A stretch of 64,000 nt of DNA from contig JAJNNY010000036.1 of NCBI GenBank assembly GCA_022453515.1, positions 248,001 to 312,000 on the forward strand, in the 5' to 3' direction. The DNA is from Astrocystis sublimbata. Its lineage: Eukaryota > Ascomycota > Sordariomycetes > Xylariales > Xylariaceae. The notes under the pieces were generated by a model. The model did no database searches. It was not told the DNA's origin and was given only the letters and a program-made list of their open reading frames with translations. A program made the position numbers and the translations under genes. Positions 36,503 through 46,575 of the stretch are shown here, piece by piece (the stretch's first letter is position 1; every line of letters begins with the position of its first letter).

Positions 36503-37603
36503 TCACTTGGTGTTAGCGAGCAATAGCAACAAATCACGTAGCACCGGTGACCTGAGACGGGCCAGCAAGATATTCCTCCTCTGACCTCCTTCCTGCCTGC
36601 TAAGGTTGCTCACCTGCATTCAACTCAACTCACCTTCCAATACCTTATCCCATATCCCATCTGTATCCTGCCTCGCTATCCATCCCTCCCATCCTTGCCT
36701 CCTCCTCCTCCTACCATTTCAACTTCCACAACAATTCCTATTGACCAGGCCATCTCGACTCGCCATCCCACCAACCATTGCACCGGGGAACCCCGAACCC
36801 TTTGTGCTCGCACCGAAAATCAATTTACGTATTTGCACATCTGCGCAACTAAATATACTCCCACTGAGGCGCGCACATTGAGACAACCATCTCGCACTCT
36901 GCGCTTGACAACTGCGCCCACATCGGCTGCTACCACTACCACTACCACTATTACTACCACCGCCGCCACCCACGACTCCCTCGAACTGCCGCGACTTCGC
37001 GATCTCCCCAGCCCGTGATCGGGCCTGCGTCGCCTCGAGAAACGCCCAGTGCCGATCGGCCTTGGGCATCCGCCCTTACATTTCGCGCGACACATCTCCT
37101 CATCAGATCTCCTCACCTCTCCCTCACCTCGCCTCTCGTCGCTCGACCATCGAACGCTAGTCTACTACCACCACCTTCTCCGATCGCCGTCTCGATCCTA
37201 CCTTGTCTCTCTACATACACCCGCAACCGCAACCACACCCCGCACGCAGCACGCACGCACCACACGCACACCGAAGGCAACACACGCGACAAGCCATAAT
37301 ACGCTACAACGCACCCCTACCTGCACACATACCCCTGTAACTCGAGCTTATTCCTCCGGCAACTGTGACTGTGACTGCGACTTTTGGCTGCCACTGCAAG
37401 CCAAACTTGACCCAACTGTTCGATCCCAACTACCCTGCTCCGACAACGAGGAACACCAAAAACAACCAAATCATCCCGTCTTGGACCAACATAACCATTA
37501 ACCAAATCCCGCTCCTCGTAGCAATAACAATCTGTGGTGACAGCATCGTCGACCCTGAGCCCTATGATCGGTACTACCTCGCAACCCCCATCATAAAACA
37601 TTC
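36503..37603 (+). promoter_or_regulatory. ATG-free 5' leader/promoter of the 4E-T-like gene
   Basis: The 1061 bases from 36503 to 37563 contain no ATG on the plus strand, and the stretch is C/A-rich with CCACC and CACAC tracts. The only ATG before the start codon opens a 10-codon upstream ORF. Lack of ATG over such a length suggests a long 5' UTR under selection against upstream starts; the transcription start itself cannot be seen. Confidence 0.5.
37564..37596 (+). other. Upstream ORF of the 4E-T-like gene
   Basis: The ATG at 37564 reads MIGTTSQPPS and stops at TAA 37594-37596, seven bases before the main ATG at 37604. It is in a different frame from the main gene (offset 40 bases). It is placed to affect initiation, but no translation evidence is available. 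Confidence 0.45.
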
Positions 37604-40186
37604 ATGTCAGACATAATAGCTTCCAATGCTATGGCATTACGGTATTCGGCCGAGTTCTTGATCCACCTCCGAGACTCGCCACTATGTGTCAAACCAGCGA
37701 ACCTTCCACCTGCCGAGGAGTGGATGGGGTAAGTACACTCAACTCAATTGAAACATGGAGCCTCGCCGTTGCTGACCAACACTTTCCACAGCCCCCCGCC
37801 CGACAGTGGTCGCACTACTACAGCAGGCCGGACGGGCACCGAAAGAAACCCAGTTGGCTCCTTTACCGAGCAACCGGGACGACGAGTCGGCATCGAGCGC
37901 CATGTCTCGCGCAACAGCGCCAGTACGCTTCGTCAATCCGCCACTCCCCTAAACCTGTATGCTAATTCCATGACAGATGCAGACGATATAGTCCTCGGCC
38001 CGCCGCGAACCATGTTCAACTCGGCTACCTTGTCGAGGACCACGAAAACGTTCGACAACGACAAGACCGCCGCCAAAGACAGTGAAACTCGCGCCTTTCC
38101 CTTTCGTACCCGCCATGGCGACAATGATGGCACCGAGCACTTTCGTGATCGAGAACGCGAAGGGAGAAATAATCTGCGCCCGCGTCGAGGTGATGGCGAG
38201 GAGAGTGATGGCTGGAGTACTGTGAAGCCCCGCAAGAGCTTTGGCGCTGAGGGTGCCGAGCGCTTTCATGGGCGCATGGGTGACCGCCGACCGCGTGAGG
38301 GTGACGACCGTGATAACAATCCCGAACGTCCTCGTCGTGGCTTCGGCGACTTCGCAAAGGACAAAGAAGGAGACGAGGGCGACAAGCTGAGGAGGACTGG
38401 CTTGAACAGAGCCCGATCGGACAATCCTTGGGAAAGGAACAACCTCGACGTCCCCCAAACTCGGGAGCGATTCGATAGGTCGAAGAGCTGGAGAGACAGG
38501 GCCGCCGCCGCTGATGATCATCCCGATACCCAACACGACAGGCCGCGTGAACGCCAATATGACCGTCGTTGGGATCGAGAGCCTCGACAAGAACGCGAAC
38601 CCGAGTGGCTCGACGAGCCTATGGAAGAGCCGCAAGCACACACCCAGGAGGACTTCAAGAAGTTCATGGACACGATGAAGGCTAAGGCAGCCCCCGAAGG
38701 TGATGATGCTCCCGCGTTGTCCCAGGACGTCCTCGGCTCGCGAGACCAGGGTGACGTAGATGGCTCGAAGGCGAGGGTAGCAAAGGCTGCTCCTCCGATC
38801 GAGCTGGGCCAGGACAAGTTCTTCGCCGCCTTTGCGAAAACTGGGTTAGAAGGAAACGGCGACATTCCTAACGAGAATGCTGCTCCAACCCCGAAGCCCA
38901 AAACTGGATCGAGATTTCAAAGCTTCTTCAACGTGCAAGAGCAAGCCCGCCATCAGCCAGAACCCCCCAGCTCGGCTCCTCCTCCTCCCCCTGCCGCTGA
39001 AATGAACCCGCTTCTGGCTCTGGCAGGTGGCCTATCCAAAGGCAACCCAAACATGCAAGCAGATGCCACAGAAAAGGTCGCATTCCAGGCTCTGTTGGCG
39101 AAACTTCAGAAGCAAACCCGTGAAGCATCTACACCACCTTCTGGTGGCTTTGCTGAACCTCCCCCCAGCCAAGATTTCGGACCAAAGAATGTGATGGCGT
39201 CGCCAGGCTCTTTCCGAGGATATGGACAAGATCCTCGAGAAGAGCCGATGGCTCGTGGTCCACCCCATGGTCAAGACATGCATCCTCTACCGCCCCAGCA
39301 GGGGTCACCGTTCGCTGCCATGCGCCCCGAGCAGCAGGTGTTGCATGAACTTATTGGCCAACGTCACCCGAGCCAAAGCTTCGGCGGAAACCGAGCAGAC
39401 CAACCACCTAGTCGGAACAGCAACCCTAACACGGAATTTCTTGTTTCTCTCATGCAAGGTGGTCGCAACATGTCCGAAACCCCACGAAACAACGACCCTC
39501 TAGTCATGAGAATGCCCCAGCCGTCACGGCCAGTCATTCCCCCAACCCCAGATCGCGAAACAGACTTTCAACACGAGCATATGCCATCGCAGCACCAGGG
39601 CAACGTCCGCCCCAACGAAATACCCAGCTTCTTCAACGAACAACCCCTCCACCGTCAGGAACGCGAGGTTCGTCCTCAGCCAACCCACATCCTACAGCGC
39701 CCAGGGCAGGGTCCCCCGGGTCTGGAACAGATGCCTCTTCTGAACAATTGGCTGCAAGCCGGCGGACAACCACAACAGCAGCAGCAGCAACCGCCGCAGC
39801 AGCAGATGCCCCAACCGGGTAATGCCGCGCGGGGCCCCATGATCCCCCCACCGGGTCTTGCGGGTGCGCAGCAGCAGCGCATCAACGGACCAGGCGGACC
39901 AGGCATCCCTGTTGGAAGCTTCGGCCATTTCCACCCAATGGGCGGGTTCCCGCTTCCCGGGGACGGGATGAGCGGCCCGCCGGGTCCTCCCCATGCCCCT
40001 CCGCCTCCTGGGCCTCCGCGCAACATGGCCCCTCCACCTGGATTCTTCGGCGGCCCGCTGAATATGCCTGGTTTCATGCCCCACCCTGCTCCGGGTCTGG
40101 GAAGAGGGTTCAACGGACCTGATTCCTTCGGCTTCGATGGACGGGCTATGCCACCTCCTGGCAACGGGCCGTTCCGAAGGAACTAG
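37604..40186 (+). CDS. eIF4E-binding protein, 4E-T-like
   Basis: The exons are 37604-37728 and 37792-40186 (839 aa), joined across a 63-base intron that splits a glycine codon and restores EEWMGPPPDS. Residues 14-20, YSAEFLI, match the eIF4E-binding consensus YxxxxL(hydrophobic). They are followed by a conserved RDSPL..KP block, the arrangement of the metazoan eIF4E transporter 4E-T. The middle is charged and Arg/Asp-rich with SDNPWER. The last 250 residues are low-complexity Pro/Gly/Gln with Gln runs, typical of P-body proteins. 4E-T links eIF4E to decapping and repression (family knowledge); its role in this fungus is inferred. A start at the internal ATG (codon 10) would also keep the motif. 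I know no agreed fungal gene symbol. Confidence 0.8.
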
Positions 40187-41631
40187 AGCATTACAATTAT
40201 TTACCCACTTACACGTCATGCGTGTATTTGTGTGTGTTTGTGTATGTGTGCACTCGCGTATGCTAGGGATGGGCCTGTATTGATCTTGATCCCTAGCGCG
40301 GGATCAAGGTGTTGAGGAGCCCCCTCAAGCAGTGCGTTGCTTGTATGTAGAGACGGGAAAGGAAGCTGATGCGAAGATATCCATGGTCTGCTTTCTGTGC
40401 CACACCCACTGAGGCCAGGACGGATAGGGCAAACAGGACAAGACGAGACAAACAAAGAAGAGACAAGATGAAGCGATGCAAGACAAGACAAGACGATTCA
40501 GTGGAAGAGATGAAGAAGAAAAACAATCATAAAATGCAGTGAGCGAGAAGAGAGGATCACGATAGGGGCAATGTGTAGGGGATAGGGGACGCAAGCTAAG
40601 CTATCGGCGAAAAAGAATACCCAAGACAACATACCTACCTACCTGCCTGCCTGCATATGCTAGATATGGTATGGAGGTTAGATAGATAAGTTACTTAGTT
40701 AGTTAAGTACTAGATAGATTCTTGTGCTCCTTCCCGCTGTCAATAGAATACCCTCCCGTTCCTTGCGCTCGAAACAATGGACCCTCCTGTACGTATAGGT
40801 GATGGATAGCGTGATTCATGTGATATGTGGTGTGTGATCTGTGACATGCATGCGGGGTATTATTCATTGCTGGTGGATCATGCCAGTAGGTAGGTAGTCG
40901 GTTTGTGTATTTTCCTCGTGAATTCCTCTTGAGTTGTAGTCTTCTCTACGGTTGGTAACATCTATTTATTCATTTTGCTTAGGTATAATAATAAGAAGAG
41001 TTTAGGTTAGCCCAGATGAAACGCTATCTCGACGTTCCTCGGCGGGTGATAGTAGGCAAGTTGCTTAAAGCTTCGGACTTCGAGCACATCGCGATCTCGA
41101 GGATCAGGAGTTACATAGTCAGACTACCGTCTCAATCCCATGTCGGAAGATACTTCCACAGATTGCCAGACTTTCATTCTCATCATCACAATATCGAATT
41201 GTTCAACATTCATAATCTAAACAGCCGAACTCTCTAGACTCTCAAGGACTTTCTCGATCTTCTCGAAAATAGCTAGCTAACCTGACGTAACCTAAACTCC
41301 TCAGCGCCATACATGCCATACCATGTCATGCAGAGTGTACCTACCTGAGGTAAGTACGTAAGTAGCTATATATACCCCCGGATTCCCTCCACGAGGTGCG
41401 TTGATTGAGAGTTCGAGATCGATCCTCTTCACTCTTCATCCCCCGACTCAGCTCAGCTCAGCCATCCATTCATCCATCCATCTTAGTTGACACCTCAAGG
41501 TCTGTTGATCTCAATGATCCCAGCCCTTGCAATCGTTACCCATAGACCCATCTCAATTCTCCCATTTCTCCTGCACCCCCCGACCCCCCTATCTTCTGAT
41601 TTTCCTCTTGTTCTCGCCTCCAGCTTCCACC
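40187..41631. other. Spacer between convergent 4E-T-like gene and SEC1
   Basis: It holds both 3' UTRs, short tandem repeats (CCTA/CCTG units near 40631-40652, CATC units near 41463-41482), and TAGGTA motifs near 40889 and 41339. The right 260 bases look like a plus-strand core promoter although both neighbours end here. Confidence 0.5.
41365..41460 (+). promoter_or_regulatory. Possible antisense promoter at the SEC1 3' end
   Basis: CTATATATACCCC near 41367-41377 is followed by a C/T-rich tract and CAGCTCAGCTCAG, then an ATG at 41514 that opens a frame running antisense into SEC1. This is the layout of a fungal core promoter, but no known gene starts here. It could drive an antisense RNA or be chance. 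Confidence 0.2.
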
Positions 41632-44009
41632 TCAGTGATCTTTCGAAGACTTCTTCATACCCAAGAAATTCCTCTTCTTCTTCTCCTTCTCCAACTTATG
41701 CGGCTTGCCCGGCGTGCCCATGTCGCTACTAACCGAAGGTCTATGCCCGCCGTCCCCGCCTCCACCATTGCTTTGACTATAACCGTGCCCGTGACTGTTG
41801 ATATTCATATTCCCCATCTGCGTGGTCGGCGGAGCCGAAGCCGGTGGTGCCGGCGGTGTCGGGGTACCCATTCCACCACCACCACCCCCTCTAGGACCAC
41901 CCGGCAATCCTCCCTGCACCGGCCGTCTTGGAGCCCCTGGACCCCCAGGTAAGCCCCCTCCTCGTCCACCACCAGGTCCACCCTGCTGCTGCGCCCCCGG
42001 CGCCTGACCCATCGGCAACCCAGGCCTCTCAAAAAGATGCGCCGGCGCCGTCTGCGTGGGTCTTTCCATGGGAATATCCAATTTCCTCTTATCCACGCTC
42101 AGATCGCTCACTTGCTTGACGAAGAGATCCGCCGTGAGCATGTGGCTCGTGGCCATGAAGACGTCGCGGTTCATGGCCGCGCTGACCTCGTAGCACGCCC
42201 TACTCTCCGAAAACGTCGCGCCGCCCGCCATGAACACGATGATGCGCTGACGGTTGTCCGCGACTCTTCGCCCCGCGCCCGCCCAGCTCGGTTTGGCGGC
42301 GCGCAGCGACCCCTGCCCGATCATGGCGTCTTCGTTCGGGTCGAGGGGCGGCTTGACGTAGGGAAAGGACGTTTGGTCCAGGGCGCCGCGGCACAGGCTT
42401 TCAAGCATCGATTTCACGAGCGGGTTGAAGCGCGACATGTAGCTGTCTTCGGGTATGGGTATCTTAGTGTCGATTGGGAAGAGCGGTGGGTCGTCGCGTT
42501 TCGTCTCCTTAAGCCCGCCGCGAGTTGTGCGGCCGCCGAGGTGGACAAAGTTCTCAATGATCTCGCCGTCTTGTTGTGGTAGCGATGCGTGGGCTAGCAG
42601 TCGTTTGATGTCCTCACTTATCACACCGTCGCGGTAGAGGAGGAACATGATGATGAGGCGTAAGCGGTCCGATGGCGATACCGCTTCATCGTCGAGCAGT
42701 CGAACAACGGATTGTAAGACGTTCTTGGCCTTTCGGTTATCTTCGTCTAGCCCTGTCGCCATAACCTGCTCAATTTGTGACATGTCCCCTAGCTTGTGAT
42801 GCTCGAAGATGTTCATGCATTCCTGGGCCATGGTGATGTGGAGAGAGTAGGCTTCCTTCATTTCGGTAAACTGTGGCAAACCCGCCATCATGTCCTTGAT
42901 CGCGTTTATGCTCGTGGCCTCGCCGTTGGCATTTGTGAAATGTGGGTTCTGGTCGAGGAACTTCTGGAAATCGCCCATCAATTTGTCTATGGTGTCCTTC
43001 ATGTGCTTATGTCGGTTGTCTACCCAGACTTTGTCCTTGTCGCAGAGTTCTATGTCCTTTTCTTCGGCTTCCGGTGTCCCCTCGTTGAAGGTCATGTGGA
43101 AAGTGGTTTTGTCGCCATCCTTGATCGGCAGCAGGTCGTGGGCCATGGCCTGGTAGGTGAATTCGTGGGCCAGTGGTGACATCAGATCCATGGAGCGATC
43201 TGTCACGATTAGTACACCTTGAGGCCGTGAGCTCGGCGGGGGGAAGTTTGGGTTGAACTGGGCGTATTCGTCCAGTTCTTCGGATACAAAGCGAGCCAGA
43301 TGGCCGCATAATACACTGGCCTCATGTATGGGGTTCTTGGGGCGGTAGTACCGCACTTTTGGGTATTCTCCCAATGACACGCATAAAGCCGTAATCTAGT
43401 GTACCATGTTCTGTCAACAACGTCCGCGCAGAGTCTCGAAATGGCTGGCCATACCTTCTGAGCCAGATCTTGCATGTGCTGCTTCACAAGCCCGTTGCAC
43501 GAAGGGTGGTATAGTATGGGGAAACTCCAGGGGTCTCGGAATGTGACGAGGTGGGATTCGCGGGGGAAGAAGTCAACCAGCAGGGTGTCGAAGCCGGCGA
43601 TCTGCTGCTTGGCTACGGGGCAATTGTCTATGCGCCGCCGGAGCTTGGGGTCGAGGACGGAGGTCCAGACCAGGAAGGCGCGCCTGTATCTGCGTCGCTC
43701 GATGTCGGCGACGAGGCAGTCGACGATATGGGGCTCGGGCGAGAGAATGTAGATTGCGTCCATGGAGGGGTTCATTTCGCGGCGCTCCTCAATTCGCTCG
43801 ATATCTGTGGCGGAATCAAAGTGTTAGCCTAGCGGCGGCGGTGCAGGGACGTTCTCGCGGCTCGACTGACTGGCGATGTTGTGGTTGAGGATGTCATCTT
43901 CCTTGACAGCATTGTCGATGATTCGTTTGGACGACTTGTCGATGACCAATACTTTCCACTGCGGACCCGAGTCAGAAACGAGGGTTGTTTTGGAGTAGCT
44001 GCGCCTCAT
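41632..44009 (-). CDS. SEC1: Sec1/Munc18 protein SEC1 (exocytic SNARE regulator)
   Basis: The exons, in minus order, are 44009-43871, 43804-43455 and 43395-41632 (750 aa), with introns of 66 and 59 bases. SEC1 binds the plasma-membrane SNARE complex and promotes fusion of secretory vesicles (family knowledge). The N-terminal domain has WKVLVIDKSSKRII, MDAIYILSP and the central RPQGVLIVTDRSMDLMSPLAHEFTYQAMAHDLL hallmark region (only partly quoted in family signatures). The C-terminal core contains GRRVADNRQRIIVFMAGGATFSE. About 110 residues follow the SM fold: a Gly/Pro-rich linker and a basic end KKKRNFLGMKKSSKDH. The start is the ATG at 44007-44009; the GTG two codons upstream is not used. 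Confidence 0.96.
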
Positions 44010-45305
44010 CTTCACCTACGTCACCGGCGGTTATATTCTTGATGGTTTGTATGATAACTGGACGAGGAGAAGCGAGACGAGTTAGCCGTCCCGTGGTCTA
44101 ATACAGGCGAGAGAAATGTCGAGCAATGTCGAGAACTGTTGCTGGGGCTTCTCACTATCATGCTGCTCCTGGATTATAGAACTCCCCATCTTGACCTTGG
44201 TTCGGGCTGCCAAGCCACAATCGCCTTATAAACAAACCACCTCGAGTCTGTGACAAGGCAAGCTGCACTTGGACAAGTATCGGTCGTTCGCAGGAAGTGG
44301 AGGGGCACACGAGGCGGTAACGGTGTGGATGCTGCTATCGAGTAGACGAGGTGGAGGAGGTCGAGTGCGTGCCCCGCAACAAAACGAGGGTCGAGTCGCG
44401 TTGCTGCTTGGTTCGGCGATGCTGCAGATGCAGGTGGGAATTGAGGGAAGTGAATGGCACGGTACACACGCACGGCGCATGTAAAGCAGCAGGCTGAGCT
44501 TGTGGTGCTGGTATATGGTATATATGCGTAGAGGCAGCAGAATGAGGCTCGGAAGGGAGGGCTGTAGACAAGAAAGCAGGGCAGGGAGAATGGTGGGTTG
44601 GAGATGGGTAGCATGTACAGCACTTTGGCCCCCTTGGCGGGGTGGGTTTCAGACCTTGGCTCATGCACAATGCGACGGCCATCTCAGCTTAGGTAGCGAG
44701 GTAGGTTACCATTCGCAAGGTCCCACGTCACAGGTCACAAAGCTTTGGTCTTGGTCTTAGTCTTGCTTGGTCCCGTCTCTCGTACTCGTAGCACCTTGGA
44801 GCTGAACTAAACAGCCCCTTACCTGCTGTAGGTAGGCACCTACTTAGGTAAATGTACCGAGGCTGTAGCACGCATCATGCGCGGCTGCGCTTACATGCAA
44901 AATTCACGATTGGTGAACGGTAATAATGTTACTTGATCAGAAAACTCGTCTATAACTTGCTCTATTCGTTAAACTGTTGCAGCCTACCTAATAGACAGCC
45001 CGGGTGTTACGAGTCGAGGTGCCTGTGTGTGCAAGTAGTAGTTATATGAATGGTATTATGTAATCAAGAAGTGGTCAGCTGCTCATCATGTTACACAACT
45101 TTCATTGAGCCTGATTTGATCGATGAGAATCTCTTCATTATTTATTTGGGACACCGCCCACGGTAAAATATGAAACTGGTATCAAGAGTACTCTCCTTCT
45201 AGGCACTTGGTGATGCCTACCAATGATTTATTCCATGCATCCACCAGCATCCGGCGCCTGGTCCAAATATGTCGTCGTGTCGTTATTTGTTATTCAGTGT
45301 CGTAT
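44010..45305. other. SEC1 promoter side and 3' side of the G-patch gene
   Basis: It holds the SEC1 upstream region and, at the right, the G-patch gene 3' UTR. A dense run of TAGGTAGG/CACCTAC/TAGGTA motifs lies at 44829-44850. No gene is visible. Confidence 0.5.
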
Positions 45306-46019
45306 TCACCCGAGTCCCAAATACTTCTCCACGTCAGGGTTTCCGTGGAATTGTTGCATCAGCCTCTGGTGGCGCTTCTTGTCATCCGCCGCCATCTTGC
45401 GCACCTTCTTGGCGTCCAGCATCTTGGGCTTCTCCTTCTTCTTCAGAGCAGCGGCGGCGACAACATCCTTGGGCACCTGGACACCCAAGCCGAGCGTGTC
45501 ATTCTTGGGCTTCGCTTTGATAGGGAAAGAGATGCCCTGACTCGAAGCACCCAGGCCCGTTCGCGCGTCCGGATCCCAGCCTTGGGCTTTCAATACACCT
45601 AATCCCATGCGTGACCTGTCCAGTGCCGAGGGTGGATGTGAATGCGCAATACAGACTTGGTGAGCTATTGAGGCCTCGTGAGGCCGGCGTGATGACGCCC
45701 CGGTGTCAACCGCATCGGAAGACTGGTTCACGGGGAGCTTGCAGATGTCGCACACGTCTGGCCCGGCAGTGTCCTCTGCATCTACAGAACCGGCTCCTGT
45801 TTTGTGCTTTGGTAGGACTATACTGAGGTAGATGTCGGAGACTGATTTTGAAGGTTCTGGTCTCTCAGATGGTTCCTCGGACGTGGTGTTCAGGTTACCC
45901 GAGGATGCAGGAACGAAGACGACTTGTTTCCGCTTGAGGCCTGATCCGAAGGGGCGTTTATGTTGCAGGGGAATCTCATCGCCCTCTTCGTGGTCGGACC
46001 ACTCTTCTGATGCTATCAT
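45306..46019 (-). CDS. G-patch domain protein (GPANK1-like)
   Basis: A single exon codes for 237 aa, from ATG 46017-46019 to TGA. An acidic N-terminus (EEWSDHEEGDE) leads to a basic KRKQVVF block. A CxxC at residues 90-93 and the cluster HQVCIAHSH (120-128) could bind zinc (inference). The G-patch is at about 138-181, with MGLGVLKAQGWDPDARTGLG and a closing TLGLGV. The C-terminus is a lysine-rich helix ending in EKYLGLG. The block IAHQVCIAHSHPPSALDRSRMG is shared, as I recall it, with animal GPANK1. G-patches usually activate DEAH-box RNA helicases (family knowledge); the partner here is unknown. It is divergent from the dehydrogenase gene. Confidence 0.85.
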   Translation of the reverse strand: MIASEEWSDHEEGDEIPLQHKRPFGSGLKRKQVVFVPASSGNLNTTSEEPSERPEPSKSVSDIYLSIVLPKHKTGAGSVDAEDTAGPDVCDICKLPVNQSSDAVDTGASSRRPHEASIAHQVCIAHSHPPSALDRSRMGLGVLKAQGWDPDARTGLGASSQGISFPIKAKPKNDTLGLGVQVPKDVVAAAALKKKEKPKMLDAKKVRKMAADDKKRHQRLMQQFHGNPDVEKYLGLG

Positions 46020-46575
46020 GGCCGTGTTGATCGATCAGATGTACATTACATCGCGTGTAGGTAAAGGAGATGGCAGTGGTGGCAGTCTGTGGATGTGGCC
46101 ACCACGTAAAGGTAACAGTCGCTAAAGTCGTATGAATGAATCAATTAAGACTTGACTCGCCTCGAGATACAAAAGTTAAGTAACTTTAAGACATGCTCTG
46201 AGACAGGCGGGACAGGCGGGACAGGCGGGACAGGGTTATAGAAAAGCGGGGCTTCGTCGCAACTCTCAGCCCCGTTTGTCCCGTTGCTAGCGTGCTGCAG
46301 CTTGGATCTAGGCAGCTTCCACCCCTAATTGCTAGGTGCTAGGTACATCCATCTACGTAATCGGCAACAACCAATCTCAAATTATGCGACTGTGTCCACT
46401 GCACTTTTCAACATTTCGATATGAATCCATAATGCCATTCTAGGAGAACCATAATGTCTGATTTGTAATACGACAACCACACCGACGTCCATAATGCCAC
46501 AGCCCTAATCAACTCTCCAAAGAGCAATACGATCCTCCACACCACCCTCCCTCCACAGGGTCCTCTTCCGTCACC
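46020..46575. promoter_or_regulatory. Divergent promoter of the G-patch and dehydrogenase genes
   Basis: These 556 bases lie between two diverging start codons. They contain a 9-base tandem repeat (46202-46235) and a TAGGTA motif near 46341. Confidence 0.5.
46202..46235 (+). repeat. 9-bp tandem repeat GACAGGCGG
   Basis: Three perfect units (46202-46228) and a partial fourth (to 46235) lie in the divergent promoter, about 180 bases from the G-patch start. Confidence 0.9.

Noticed and set aside
38025..38641. Minus-strand frames opposite the 4E-T-like gene
   Set aside because: They lie opposite a repetitive charged coding region and have low-complexity Ser/Arg/His composition; no domain is present.
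44010..44015. Two-codon extension of SEC1 upstream of 44009
   Set aside because: The extra first codon is GTG; the ATG at 44007-44009 fits the family start MRRSYSKTTL.
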